The notes: a model not told the origin generated them from the sequence alone. 64,000 nucleotides of DNA from Streptomyces pluripotens (GCF_000802245.2 NZ_CP021080.1:2294001-2358000), one strand, 5' to 3'; shown: positions 54,937-64,000, counted from the first letter of the stretch. Program-made: numbers and translations.

Positions 54937-57593
54937 GCGGAACCTCCGATCAGCGTGAGGAAGGCGTCTTCCAGGCGGCGGTGCGGGCCGACCGAGGTGA
55001 CGGGCACCTCCAGCCGCACCAGGTCCACGACCAGCCGCTCGGCGGTGCCCGTGGGTTCGAGCCGGATCAGCACCCCGCCGTCGGTGCGCACCGCGGAGGC
55101 GACGCCGGGCAGGGCGGCCACCTTCTCCGCGACCGGGTCCGCCACCGGGGTGGCGGTGCCGACCAGCAGGGTGTCGCCGGCTCCCACGATCTCCCGTACC
55201 GGGCCCGCCTGGACCAATCGGCCGCGGTCCATCACCACCAGGTGGGTACAGGACTGCTCGACCTCGGCGAGGAGATGGCTGGAGACGATCACCGTACGGC
55301 CGCTGGCCGCGTAGCGGATCATCACCTCGCGCATCTCGCGGATCTGGGGCGGGTCGAGGCCGTTGGTGGGCTCGTCGAGAATGAGCAGGTCGGGCAGGCC
55401 GAGCATGGCCTGGGCAAGGGCGAGGCGCTGCCGCATGCCCTGGGAATAGGTGCGCACCGCGCGGGCGAGGGCGTCACCGAGTCCGGCGATCTCCAGGGCC
55501 TCGTCCAGGTGGGCGTCCTCAGGTGGGCGGCCGGTGGCCCGCCAGTACAGTTCCAGGTTCTCCTGGCCGGACAGGTGCGGGAGGAAGCCCGCGCCCTCTA
55601 CGAATGCGCCGACCCGGGAGAGCACCGGCGCGCCGGGCCGGATCGCGTGGCCGAAGACGCGGATCTCGCCGTCGTCGGGCGTGATCAGGCCCATCAGCAT
55701 GCGCAGGGTGGTGGTCTTGCCCGCGCCGTTCGGTCCGAGCAGGCCGAGTACCTGGCCCCTCTCCACCCGGAAGGACAACTCGCGCACCGCATACCGGTCG
55801 GCCGACCTGGCGTAACGCTTGCTCAAACCATCGATCACCAGGGGGACTTCGGTCAGCTCCGGGTCGGGCGCGGGGACGGCCCCCCGGCGACGGCCAGTCA
55901 GCAGCAGGGCGAGTGCACCCGCGGCGCCGGCAAGGGGCAGCCACCAGACCCAGGGGGGCAGGGGGGCCGCGGCGGTGGTGACCGCGGGAGCCGTCGGCAC
56001 GCTCAGGTCCCCCTTGAGGGAGACGGTGTAGGTCGCCGGGGCAGCCGGTGAGGCGTAGCCGAGGTCGGTCGAGGAGAGGACCAGGCGGAGCCGGTGGCCC
56101 TTCTGCACCTCGTGGTCGATCGCCGGGAGGGTGACGGTGACGTCCCGGCCCGCCCTGGCACCGGTCACCCGGACCGGGGTGACGAGCTGGGACGGCAGGA
56201 CCTGCCGAGTGCCGTCGGGGCCGACGTCGTAGACCTTGCCGAAGAGGACGGCGTCGGCGCTGGTGGAGGTGACGTGGACGGTGGCGGTCGGTGCGCCGGT
56301 GATCCGCAGATCGCGGGTGAGCGGCGCCGAGTCGAACCGCGCGTACTGGCCGGGGAAGTCGAGGGCGACGCCGACGCCGAGCGCGGACAGCTGGGCGAGG
56401 CCGCCGGAGCCGCCGAGGCCGGGCAGGGCGGAGACGCCGGGTGGGCTGGCGCCGGCCGGGTTGCTGACCCGCTGCTCGCCGCCGGTCAAAGGGAGGTCGC
56501 GCCGGTGGCCGTGCAGGCCGGGGTAGGAGCCGGCGCTCGCACCGCGCAACTGGGCGGCGCCGTTGGTGGAGTCGACGCCTCCGGTGCGGGTGATCCGGAA
56601 CACCGGGCCGGTGCCGGTACTCCTGTCGCCCTTCAGGTACCGGTCGAACCACGCGTGTATGCGTGCCTGGATCCGGCCGGTCTCCAGGTCGCCGCCATCG
56701 TGTCCGCCCGCGATCCAGTCGACGTCCACGGGGGCGCCGTTGGCACGGATGGCCTTCTGGGCGGCATCGGACTGGGCGAGGGTGAACAGGGAGTCCGTCT
56801 GGCCCTGCACCAGCAGGGTGGGCACCTTGATGCGGTCACCGACGGCGGACGGTGAGCGTTCCTCCAGGAGTCTGCGGGCGCCGGCGTCGGGGGTGCCGGA
56901 TTCGGCGACCCGGTCGTACATCCGGCACAGTGCGGGCTCGAAGTGGGAGCAGCCACCGCCGGTGTTGACGAAGATGCCGGCCCACAGCTTCTTGAACACG
57001 CCGTTCGGGAACAGGGCGTCCGCCAGATCCCAGTAGGTGACGGACGGGGCGATGGCGTCGACCCGGTGGTCGTATCCGGCGGCGAGGAGTGAGATCGCGC
57101 CGCCGTAGGAGCCGCCGGCCACGCCCACTCGCGGGTCGCCGGGTTTGTCGAGCCGGACCTGGGGCTGCTTCGCCAGCCAGTCGATGAGCCGGGACACATC
57201 GGCGACCTCACCCTTCGGATCGTTGAGCCCGATCTTCCCGGTGGACCTGCCGAAGCCGCGCGCGGACCAGGTCAGGACGGCGTACCCGTCCCGGGCGAGG
57301 TCCTCGGCCTGCTGCCGCATGTCATCCTTGCTGCCGCCGAAGCCGTGCGCCAGCAGGACGGCGGGGTGGCGGCCGGCGGTGGCCGGGGTGAAGAACGAGG
57401 TGTCCAAGTGCACACCGTCGACCGCCATGATCCGGTCGGTGCGGTGCACCTGCCGGGTGTCGTCGGAGGCGACGGCCGCCGTCCACGTCCCCGCGCCGGC
57501 GAGCGCCGCGGCGGCCGCCGCGGCGGCGACGAGCCGGCGCGGCCTGCGCGGCCGGCGCAGCAACGCCCGCAGCGCGGGCAGTCGAAGATCCAT
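54933..57593 (-). CDS. Fused X-Pro/CocE-type hydrolase and ABC ATPase
   Basis: An 886-residue fusion. After an N-terminal hydrophobic helix (21-42), residues 45-555 form an S15/CocE-like hydrolase: nucleophile Ser162 in AGGSYGGAISLL, oxyanion region LAHGFGGSKD, GGHDGG histidine, and a C-terminal jelly-roll (ARVTGA...HRLRLVLSSTDL). A second helix (VWWLPLAGAAGALALLL) at about 560-580 leads into an ABC domain: Walker A GPNGAGKTTTL, signature YSQGMRQRL, Walker B LLILDEPTN. So the hydrolase should sit outside the membrane and the ATPase inside. The permease follows directly. Substrate unknown; the arrangement suggests peptide or ester processing tied to export. Confidence 0.9.
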   Translation of the reverse strand: MDLRLPALRALLRRPRRPRRLVAAAAAAAALAGAGTWTAAVASDDTRQVHRTDRIMAVDGVHLDTSFFTPATAGRHPAVLLAHGFGGSKDDMRQQAEDLARDGYAVLTWSARGFGRSTGKIGLNDPKGEVADVSRLIDWLAKQPQVRLDKPGDPRVGVAGGSYGGAISLLAAGYDHRVDAIAPSVTYWDLADALFPNGVFKKLWAGIFVNTGGGCSHFEPALCRMYDRVAESGTPDAGARRLLEERSPSAVGDRIKVPTLLVQGQTDSLFTLAQSDAAQKAIRANGAPVDVDWIAGGHDGGDLETGRIQARIHAWFDRYLKGDRSTGTGPVFRITRTGGVDSTNGAAQLRGASAGSYPGLHGHRRDLPLTGGEQRVSNPAGASPPGVSALPGLGGSGGLAQLSALGVGVALDFPGQYARFDSAPLTRDLRITGAPTATVHVTSTSADAVLFGKVYDVGPDGTRQVLPSQLVTPVRVTGARAGRDVTVTLPAIDHEVQKGHRLRLVLSSTDLGYASPAAPATYTVSLKGDLSVPTAPAVTTAAAPLPPWVWWLPLAGAAGALALLLTGRRRGAVPAPDPELTEVPLVIDGLSKRYARSADRYAVRELSFRVERGQVLGLLGPNGAGKTTTLRMLMGLITPDDGEIRVFGHAIRPGAPVLSRVGAFVEGAGFLPHLSGQENLELYWRATGRPPEDAHLDEALEIAGLGDALARAVRTYSQGMRQRLALAQAMLGLPDLLILDEPTNGLDPPQIREMREVMIRYAASGRTVIVSSHLLAEVEQSCTHLVVMDRGRLVQAGPVREIVGAGDTLLVGTATPVADPVAEKVAALPGVASAVRTDGGVLIRLEPTGTAERLVVDLVRLEVPVTSVGPHRRLEDAFLTLIGGSA

Positions 57594-57872
57594 GCCTCAA
57601 CGGTACGGGCCGCCACCGGCAACCGGTGCGGCTATCGGCCTGGACCGCGGCCCCTTCCGGGGACGTACGAGACGGCCCGGTGAACTTCGGGCGTGGTGGA
57701 CGCAGCCGTGGCGAACGGGGCCGGAACCGCGGCCGGGGGCCAGGGCCGGGCCTGGAGTCGGGAGGTGAGAGGTAGGAGGTAGGAGGTAGGAGGTAGGAGG
57801 TAGGAGGCATTGCAGCCTCGGGCCCCGGAGGCGAAGGGTGCCGAGCGGTCCCGGGACTCCGGCGACCGGCCG
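57594..57872. other. Spacer with 7-bp tandem repeat
   Basis: About 280 bases between the fusion gene start and the permease stop. GGTAGGA occurs five times in perfect tandem at 57771-57805, with imperfect units before it. No gene. Confidence 0.6.
57771..57805 (+). repeat. Five perfect 7-bp tandem units
   Basis: GGTAGGA repeated five times without interruption; a related GAGAGGT precedes. A candidate variable-number tract. Confidence 0.9.
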
Positions 57873-59264
57873 TCAGGCCCGGGTGTCCTCGGGAACCGTC
57901 ACCAGCCAGCGGGTGTCGCGGCGCGGGCGGAGGTAGAAGGCCCAGTAGAGGGTGGCGGCGGCGGTGATGCCGCCGGTCCACAGCAGGTAGGCCGTGTCCT
58001 GCTCCACGAGGATGTAGACGAGGACGATGATGAGCAGAACGGGTACCGCGGGCCAGAGCGGCATCCGCCATGCCTTCCGGGCGCCGTGCGACCCGCGCCG
58101 GGACAGCAGCGCGGCGATCGCGACCAGCAGGTAGAGGCCGGTGACGGCGACGCCGGTGACGCCGTAGAGGGTGTCCAGGTTGACGAAGCAGAGGAATGCG
58201 CCGGGGACGCCGACGACGAGCGTGGCGACCCAGGGGGAGCCGAACCGGCCGAGCTTGGCCAGGGAGTTGTTGACCGGTGATGGCCAGGCTTTGTCCCGGG
58301 CCGAGGCGAACAGCACGCGGGAGTTCTGGATCACCATGACGATACCGGCGTTGATGATCGCGAGGGCGACACAGAGGCTGACGAAGGTGCCGACGGCCGA
58401 GTTGCTCCAGGCGATGACCATGGTGCTGATGTCGCCGCCGGTCAGGGCCTGCAGGTCGTCGGCGCCCATGGTGATCGCGGCGACCGGGACCAGGATGACC
58501 ACGCTGGAGATGGCCAGTGTCGCGAGGACCGTGCGGGCGACGTTGCGGCGCGGGTTCTCCAGTTCCTCGGAGAGGTAGACGGCGGTGGAGAAGCCCTGGG
58601 TGACGAAGAGCGCGATGGCGAGCCCGGAGACGACCATCATGGCCGTGACGATGTCCGGGTGGGCATGGGTACCGCCCACCTGCAGGGAACCGAGGCTGCT
58701 CGCGCCGCGGTGGGTGTGGGTGAAGCCCAGGACGGCGACGATGCCGGCCGCGACGACCTCCAGGACCAGGAAGATGCCGGTGATCCAGGCGTTGGCGCGC
58801 AGGTCCAGCAGGCCTGCGAGGGTGGCCGCGATCATCACTCCGGCGCCGGTCCAGGCCGGGTCCAGGTGGATGACCGGAGCCAGGTAGTCGGCGGTTCCCA
58901 TCGCGATGACCGGGGGGACGATCAGCACGACCAGAAGCGACATCACGAAGGCCAGCCAGCCGGCGAGCCGCCCGGCCAGCGTGGAGACGATGGCGTACTC
59001 ACCGCCCGCGCTGGGGATGAGGGTGCCCAGCTCCGAGTAGCAGAAGGCCACGGGAATGCAGAGCAGTGAACCGATGGCGATGCAGAGCGCCGTCGCCGTG
59101 CCGAGGCTGGAGAACAGATCGGGCACGATCACGAAGAGCGTGGAGGCGGGCGTGACGCAGGACAGCGTCAGCAAGGTGCCGCCGACGACGCCGATGGAAC
59201 GCTTCAGCCCCGGTGCGGGGGCCGTCGCGGCGTCAACCACGGACTTCTGGAGCGTATCGGTCAT
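57873..59264 (-). CDS. APC-family amino-acid/polyamine permease
   Basis: A 463-residue transporter with twelve membrane helices. SIGVVGGTLLTLSCVTPAST near the N-terminus is the unwound helix of the APC fold; YSELGTLIPSAGGEY is the conserved helix II-III region. Such proteins import amino acids or amines by proton symport. The window does not show its substrate. It lies downstream of the inositol genes on the same strand but separated by an IS30 scar, so common control is uncertain. Confidence 0.9.
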   Translation of the reverse strand: MTDTLQKSVVDAATAPAPGLKRSIGVVGGTLLTLSCVTPASTLFVIVPDLFSSLGTATALCIAIGSLLCIPVAFCYSELGTLIPSAGGEYAIVSTLAGRLAGWLAFVMSLLVVLIVPPVIAMGTADYLAPVIHLDPAWTGAGVMIAATLAGLLDLRANAWITGIFLVLEVVAAGIVAVLGFTHTHRGASSLGSLQVGGTHAHPDIVTAMMVVSGLAIALFVTQGFSTAVYLSEELENPRRNVARTVLATLAISSVVILVPVAAITMGADDLQALTGGDISTMVIAWSNSAVGTFVSLCVALAIINAGIVMVIQNSRVLFASARDKAWPSPVNNSLAKLGRFGSPWVATLVVGVPGAFLCFVNLDTLYGVTGVAVTGLYLLVAIAALLSRRGSHGARKAWRMPLWPAVPVLLIIVLVYILVEQDTAYLLWTGGITAAATLYWAFYLRPRRDTRWLVTVPEDTRA

Positions 59265-59840
59265 ACGGCGCTTCCGATCGATTCATGCGAATGTCGCGCG
59301 AAGGAGGGTGTGGTCGGGAGCGCTATCGCCTCCGGCGGATCGTCATACGTGCAGGTCGTCCGGCTCCCGGCGCTGCATAGCGAACCCCGACGAAAACCAC
59401 CCCGTCAATGGCCGTTTACCTTCGGAATCCGCACCTCGGAAGTCACCTGCGCTGCCCCACTTTCCCAGGTTGATGCGCCGCACAGATCTATTCACGCAAC
59501 CTTTAGCGAATCTGACCTTGCTTTCGAAGGCAAAAGCGCCATAACCCCTTCACCATCCCTTTCATGCCGCCTGCACGGGAATCGCAGTTGGGGCGTCGAA
59601 AAAAGTCACTACCGTCCGCTATCCGGACGCCAATCCGGCGCGTACATGCCAGCAATGTGGCGGGTCGGACGTCGGACGTTCGGCGCGAAGACCGTGATCG
59701 TGGACCTCGACGAGTCCGACGAGACGGCCACGGTGAAGCCACCCACCGCCACGGCCCCCGCTCGCAGCTCCGAACCGGTCGAGAAGCACCAGCGGGGCCG
59801 AGCACACCGGTGCCCCACCCTCCGGCGGGGCGGGTTCTAT
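59265..59840. promoter_or_regulatory. Upstream region of the permease
   Basis: About 575 bases with lower GC than the genes, likely carrying the permease promoter. Several open frames but none recognisable. Confidence 0.4.
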
Positions 59841-59841
59841 T

Positions 59842-60019
59842 GATCCCCGCAACACCCTGGAGTTCAGGGAGTTGCGGGGATCATGGATTTCGAGGTGCTG
59901 AAGGCGAGGTTCTTCGAGGCGCTGGACAAGGAGGACGGCAGCGTCACTGCTGCGGCTCGGGCGGTCGGAGTGAACCGCAACACGGCGTTCGGATGGACGC
60001 GTCGGGCCGGAGCACCGTG
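59842..60019 (+). mobile_element. IS30-family remnant (end plus transposase N-terminus)
   Basis: GATCCCCGCAAC (59842-59853) and GTTGCGGGGATC (59871-59882) form a perfect 12-bp inverted repeat. Immediately after, a frame from 59883 encodes MDFEVLKARFFEALDKEDGS, VTAAARAVGVNRNTAFGWTR, the HTH start of IS30-type transposases. Sequence similarity ends near 60019, ten bases before the mmsA stop. The rest of the transposase is missing. Confidence 0.75.
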
Positions 60020-60029
60020 GTCTCCGGGG

Positions 60030-61532
60030 TCAGTTGTTGCGCGGGAACCCGAGGTCGACGCCGGCCGGGGCGTCGGCCGGGTCGGGCCAGCGGGTGGTGA
60101 CGACCTTGCCGCGGGTGTAGAAGTGCGTGCCGTCGTTGCCGTAGATGTGGTGGTCGCCGAAGAGCGAGTCCTTCCAGCCGCCGAAGGAGTGGTATCCCAC
60201 CGGCACCGGGATCGGCACGTTCACGCCGACCATGCCGGCCTCGATCTCCAGCTGGAAGCGGCGGGCGGCGCCACCGTCCCGGGTGAAGATGGCGGTGCCG
60301 TTGCCGAACGGCGAGGCGTTGATGAGCGCCACGCCCTCCTCGTAGGTGTCGACGCGCAGCACACACAGCACCGGGCCGAAGATCTCGTCCTGGTAGGCCT
60401 TGGCGCTGGTCGGCACCTTGTCCAGCAGTGAGATACCGATCCAGTGGCCGTCCTCGAAGCCCTCGACGGTGTGACCGGTGCCGTCCAGGACCACCTCGGC
60501 GCCCTCGCCGGCGGCACCGGAGACGTACGACGCGACCTTGTCGCGGTGTGCCCTGGTGATCAGCGGACCCATCTCGGACGCCGGGTCGTTGCCGGGACCG
60601 ATCTTGATCTTCTCGGCGCGCTCACGGATCTTCTCCACCAACGTGTCGCCGATCGCGCCGACCGCGACGACGGCCGAGATCGCCATGCAGCGCTCGCCCG
60701 CGGAACCGTAGGCGGCCGAGACCGCCGCGTCCGCGGCCGCGTCCAGGTCCGCGTCCGGCAGCACCAGCATGTGGTTCTTGGCGCCGCCCAGGGCCTGCAC
60801 CCGCTTGCCGTTGGCCGAGGCGGTGGTGTGGATGTAGCGGGCGATCGGCGTCGAGCCGACGAAGGAGACCGCCTTGACGTCCGGGTGCTCCAGCAGCCGG
60901 TCCACGGCCACCTTGTCACCGTGCACGACGTTGAAGACACCGTCCGGCAGACCGGCCTCGGCGAGCAGCTCGGCGATCTTGAGGGCGGCCGACGGGTCCT
61001 TCTCGCTCGGCTTCAGCACGAAGGTGTTGCCGCACGCGATGGCGATCGGGAACATCCACATCGGGACCATCGCCGGGAAGTTGAACGGCGTGATGCCCGC
61101 CACGACGCCGAGCGGCTGACGGATCGCGGCCACGTCGACCCGGCTGGCGACCTGCGTGGACAGCTCGCCCTTGAGCTGCACGTTGATGCCGCAGGCCAGG
61201 TCCACGATCTCCAGGCCGCGGGCGACCTCGCCGAGCGCGTCGGAGTGCACCTTGCCGTGCTCGGCGGTGATCAGCTCGGCGATGGCGTCCCGGTTGGCGT
61301 CCAGCAGTGCCCGGAACGTGAACAGGATCGAGGTCCGCTGGGCCAACGAGGACTGGCCCCAGGCCACGAAGGCGTCCTTGGCCGCCGCGACGGCCGCGTC
61401 CACCTCCTCGGCCGACGCGAACGCGACCTTCGTGGTGACCGCGCCGGTCGCGGGGTCGGTGACCGGCCCGTACGCACCCGACGCGCCTTCGACGGTCTTG
61501 CCGCCGATCCAGTGGTTGACGATCTTCGTCAT
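60030..61532 (-). CDS. mmsA: CoA-acylating methylmalonate-semialdehyde dehydrogenase
   Basis: A 500-residue ALDH-superfamily enzyme. Markers: GVVAGITPFNFPAMVPMWMF for NAD/CoA, FVGSTPIARYIHTTASANGK, LGGAKNHMLVLPDAD and the catalytic Cys in GSAGERCMAISAVV; KPSEKDPS precedes. In the inositol pathway it turns malonate semialdehyde or methylmalonate semialdehyde into acetyl- or propionyl-CoA. It is the last gene of the visible iolB-iolD-mmsA run, 15 bases after iolD. Its 3' end abuts the IS30 remnant. Confidence 0.95.
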   Translation of the reverse strand: MTKIVNHWIGGKTVEGASGAYGPVTDPATGAVTTKVAFASAEEVDAAVAAAKDAFVAWGQSSLAQRTSILFTFRALLDANRDAIAELITAEHGKVHSDALGEVARGLEIVDLACGINVQLKGELSTQVASRVDVAAIRQPLGVVAGITPFNFPAMVPMWMFPIAIACGNTFVLKPSEKDPSAALKIAELLAEAGLPDGVFNVVHGDKVAVDRLLEHPDVKAVSFVGSTPIARYIHTTASANGKRVQALGGAKNHMLVLPDADLDAAADAAVSAAYGSAGERCMAISAVVAVGAIGDTLVEKIRERAEKIKIGPGNDPASEMGPLITRAHRDKVASYVSGAAGEGAEVVLDGTGHTVEGFEDGHWIGISLLDKVPTSAKAYQDEIFGPVLCVLRVDTYEEGVALINASPFGNGTAIFTRDGGAARRFQLEIEAGMVGVNVPIPVPVGYHSFGGWKDSLFGDHHIYGNDGTHFYTRGKVVTTRWPDPADAPAGVDLGFPRNN

Positions 61533-61547
61533 GCCCTGAGACTCCTT

Positions 61548-63434
61548 CTACAGATGACGGCGCCGGGTCGAGACGTGCCGTTCGTACAGCTCACGTGCCG
61601 TGACCGCCGACGGTCGGGTCGCGGTCTCGGCCACAGGGACATCCCACCAGGCCTGCGCCGGAGGCGCGCCCGACACAGTGTCGGACGTTTCGGTCTCCAC
61701 GTAGACACATGTGGGAGTGTCGGCGGTCCGCGCCTCGGCGAGCGCCGCACGCAGATCCCGTACGGTCTTCGCGCGCAGCACCCGCATGCCGAGGCTGGCC
61801 GCGTTGGCAGCGAGGTCCACGGGGAGCGGAGCACCGGTGAAGGTGCCGTCGGCGCGGGGGTAGCGGTAAGCGGTGCCGAACCGCTCACCGCCCACCGACT
61901 CCGACAGCCCGCCGATGGAGGCGTATCCGTGGTTCTGCACCAGAAGGATCTTGATCGCGATGCCCTCCTGCACGGCGGTCACGATCTCCGTCGGCATCAT
62001 CAGGTACGTGCCGTCGCCCACCAACGCCCACACGTTCCGCTCGGGCGCGGCGAGCTGCACGCCGATCGCGGCGGGGATCTCGTAGCCCATGCAGGAATAG
62101 CCGTACTCCAGGTGGTACTGGTCACGGGACCGCGCCCGCCACAGTTTGTGCAGGTCGCCGGGGAGCGATCCGGCCGCGTTGATGATGATGTCCGACTCGT
62201 CCACCAGTGCGTCCAGGGCGCCGAGGACCTGCGGCTGGGTCGGCCGTACGTCGATCTCGTCGGCCTCGTAGCAGGCGTCGACGCGCTGCTCCCAGCGCTC
62301 CTTGTCCTCGGTGTACTCGGCGACGTACGACCGCGCCACCCGGTGGCCGTCCGCCCGCAGCGCCCCGGCCAACTGTTCCAGGCCGCCGCGGGCGTCGGCG
62401 ACCAGCGGCAGCCCGGCCATCTTGTGGCCGTCGAAGGGGGCGATGTTGAGGTTGACGAAGCGGACGTCCGGATTCTCGAAGAGGGTGCCGGAGGCGGTGG
62501 TGAAATCGGTGTACCGGGTGCCCACACCGATCACCAGATCGGTGGTGCGGGCCAGTTCGTCGGCGGTCGCCGTGCCGGTGTGGCCGATCCCGCCGACGTC
62601 CTGCGGATGGTCGTGGCGCAAGGAGCCCTTGCCGGCCTGGGTGGAGGCGACCGGAATCCCGGTGGCCTCGGCGAACTCGGCGAGTGCCTCTTCCGCGCGA
62701 CTGTGGTGCACCCCGCCGCCGGCGATGACCAGCGGACGGCGCGCCGTACGGATCGCCCGGACCGCGCCGGCCAGCTCGGCGGGGTCGGCGCCGGGCCGAC
62801 GTACGGTCCACACGCGCTCGGCGAAGAACTCCGCCGGCCAGTCGTACGCCTCCGCCTGCACGTCCTGGGGCAGGGCGAGCGTGACGGCACCGGTTTCCAC
62901 GGGGTCGGTGAGGACCCGCACGGCCTGCAACGCACTCGGGACCAGTTGCTCGGGGCGGGTGATCCGGTCGAAGTACTTCGACACCGGGCGAAGGGTGTCG
63001 TTGACCGAGACGTCGCCCGCGTACGGCACCTCCAGCTGCTGCAGGACCGGGTCGGCAGGGCGGGTGGCGAAGGCGTCCCCGGGCAGGAGCAGCACCGGCA
63101 GGTGGTTGACGGTCGCGAGGGCGGCACCGGTGACCAGGTTGGTCGCGCCCGGGCCGATCGACGTCGTCACCGCGTGCGCGGACAGGCGGCCCGACTGGCG
63201 GGCGTAGCCGACCGCCGCGTGCACCATGGCCTGCTCGTTGCGGCCCTGGTGGTACGGCATGGCGTCGGCGTACTCGAGCAGCGCCTGGCCGAGGCCGGCG
63301 ACGTTGCCGTGCCCGAAGATGCCCCAGGTGGCGCCGATCAGCCGGTGCCGGTCGCCGTCCCGTTCGGTGTACTGGGCGGCGAGGAAGCGTACGAGTGCCT
63401 GCGCGACCGTGAGCCTCGTCGTCGAGGTGGTCAT
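61548..63434 (-). CDS. iolD: 3D-trihydroxycyclohexane-1,2-dione acylhydrolase
   Basis: A 628-residue thiamine-diphosphate enzyme that opens the inositol ring ketone. YHQGRNEQAMVHAAVGYARQ carries the activating Glu; TTSIGPGATNLVTGAALA is the PYR-domain block; LVGDGTYLMMPTEIVTAVQE with VQNHG is the ThDP/Mg motif. ATG 63434 overlaps the iolB stop (ATGA). Upstream in-frame starts would run into iolB. Confidence 0.95.
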   Translation of the reverse strand: MTTSTTRLTVAQALVRFLAAQYTERDGDRHRLIGATWGIFGHGNVAGLGQALLEYADAMPYHQGRNEQAMVHAAVGYARQSGRLSAHAVTTSIGPGATNLVTGAALATVNHLPVLLLPGDAFATRPADPVLQQLEVPYAGDVSVNDTLRPVSKYFDRITRPEQLVPSALQAVRVLTDPVETGAVTLALPQDVQAEAYDWPAEFFAERVWTVRRPGADPAELAGAVRAIRTARRPLVIAGGGVHHSRAEEALAEFAEATGIPVASTQAGKGSLRHDHPQDVGGIGHTGTATADELARTTDLVIGVGTRYTDFTTASGTLFENPDVRFVNLNIAPFDGHKMAGLPLVADARGGLEQLAGALRADGHRVARSYVAEYTEDKERWEQRVDACYEADEIDVRPTQPQVLGALDALVDESDIIINAAGSLPGDLHKLWRARSRDQYHLEYGYSCMGYEIPAAIGVQLAAPERNVWALVGDGTYLMMPTEIVTAVQEGIAIKILLVQNHGYASIGGLSESVGGERFGTAYRYPRADGTFTGAPLPVDLAANAASLGMRVLRAKTVRDLRAALAEARTADTPTCVYVETETSDTVSGAPPAQAWWDVPVAETATRPSAVTARELYERHVSTRRRHL

Positions 63435-64000
63435 CGGTACCCCCCTGTGCTTTCTGTGTGGTCGGGGTGGAAGCGGATCCGCCATTCCCGTGTCTCGCCC
63501 GGCCCGGCCATCACGTTGAGGTAGTACATGTCGTGTCCGGGCTGGGCGATGGACGGCCCGTGCCAGCCGTCGGGGACGAGGACGGCGTCACCGGAGCGGA
63601 CCTCGGCGAGGACGTCGCAGCCGCCCTCACGCGAGGGGAATACGCGCTGGTAGCCGAGACCGTTCGGGCCGTCGATCTCGAAGTAGTAGATCTCCTCCAG
63701 TGCGGACTCCTCGCCCGGCCGGTACTCGTCGTGCTTGTGCGGCGGGTAGGAGGACCAGTTGCCGCCGGGAGTGATCACCTCGACGGCGATCAGCCGGTCG
63801 CAGTCGAAGGCGTCGGCGGAGGCGAAGTTGCGTACGCGGCGGGCGCAGGTGCCGCTGCCGCGCTCTTCGACGGGGACCTCCGGCGCGGGGCCGTAGCGGG
63901 CGGGGAGTCGTCGCTCGCACTTCGCTCCTGCCAGGGCGAAGCGGCCTCCCGCGCCGGAGGCGATCTGGACCCGGGCGCCCCGGGGGGCGTACGCGAAGTC
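63431..64000 (-). CDS. iolB: 5-deoxy-glucuronate isomerase, 5' end outside window
   Basis: The visible 189 residues are the C-terminal part. They begin DFAYAPRGARVQIASGAGGR at the window edge and include VEVITPGGNWSSYPPHKHDE, the cupin metal site with its histidines, then EEIYYFEIDGPNG and DGWHGPSIAQPGHDMYYLNV. IolB converts 5-deoxyglucuronate to 5-dehydro-2-deoxygluconate in the cytosol. It is coupled to iolD by an ATGA overlap. Other iol genes probably lie to the right. Confidence 0.93.
   Translation of the reverse strand, partial: DFAYAPRGARVQIASGAGGRFALAGAKCERRLPARYGPAPEVPVEERGSGTCARRVRNFASADAFDCDRLIAVEVITPGGNWSSYPPHKHDEYRPGEESALEEIYYFEIDGPNGLGYQRVFPSREGGCDVLAEVRSGDAVLVPDGWHGPSIAQPGHDMYYLNVMAGPGETREWRIRFHPDHTESTGGYR

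Noticed and set aside
60020..60431. Transposase continuing past 60020
   Set aside because: This is the antisense of the mmsA 3' end; similarity to IS30 stops before it.
60444..63524. Plus-strand frame of about 1,000 codons opposite mmsA and iolD
   Set aside because: Antisense shadow; both genes beneath are certain and the frame has no family features.

Overview
The window is high-GC DNA with GTG/TTG starts, ATGA stop-start overlaps and a dense set of chaplins and rodlins, secreted coat proteins of sporulating actinomycetes. It is a Streptomyces chromosome arm-to-core segment. The gene order ssbB, melC, chaplins, rodlins matches what I recall of the S. coelicolor SCO2680-SCO2720 neighbourhood (from memory, not searched).

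Layout. (1) 1-7786: one-way signalling operon: GlnX-like coiled-coil tail, PknG-like kinase, PP2C phosphatase, von Willebrand A protein and FHA protein, four of them with zinc-ribbon cysteine pairs at the N-terminus or a TerD/VWA-like body. (2) 7783-12269: housekeeping genes: an isoaspartyl-methyltransferase-like protein, truncated globin, thioesterase, and the ABC-F factor EttA. (3) 12270-13980: a decayed zone with a hydrolase remnant, a frameshifted lipoprotein gene and a possible transposase scrap. (4) 13981-20579: a sortase-anchored thioester-domain surface protein, ssbB, and two dynamin-like GTPases (dynB, dynA). (5) 20852-25600: tRNA-Arg(TCT) followed by a small accessory segment bracketed by a 239-bp direct repeat, with a broken exonuclease gene, an HTH-TPR regulator and small Streptomyces-specific genes. 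(6) 25524-30214: GNAT protein, extra IF-1, glycosyltransferase, and a BlaI/M56 regulator-protease pair with a visible operator. (7) 30477-36016: chaplin, tyrosinase melC1-melC2, secreted proteins of unknown role, VKOR, chaplin. (8) 36502-50476: exopolysaccharide operon (glycosyltransferases, initiating phosphotransferase, Wzy-like polymerase, MurJ/Wzx-like flippase, deacetylase, Wzz-like protein, FemX-like protein) then a convergent GH26 glycanase and an ATP-grasp/flavoprotein pair. (9) 50529-53805: a repeat-rich LPXTG chaplin, a short chaplin and three rodlins. (10) 53913-57593: a MITE-like element abutting an ABC system in which an extracytoplasmic hydrolase is fused to the ATPase. (11) 57873-64000: APC permease, an IS30 scar, and the myo-inositol catabolic genes mmsA, iolD and iolB (cut by the window end).

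How the parts fit. Regions 7 to 9 look like a single hyphal-surface district: amphipathic chaplins and rodlins, a polysaccharide export route, a glycan hydrolase and a disulfide-forming VKOR are interleaved. Since chaplins and rodlins each keep two cysteines, the VKOR gene among them is a plausible source of oxidising power (inference). The least familiar material is the polysaccharide operon with its ATP-grasp/flavoprotein tail, the one-domain repeat chaplin, the extra rodlin carrying a 150-bp identical stretch, and the repeat-bounded segment beside the tRNA.
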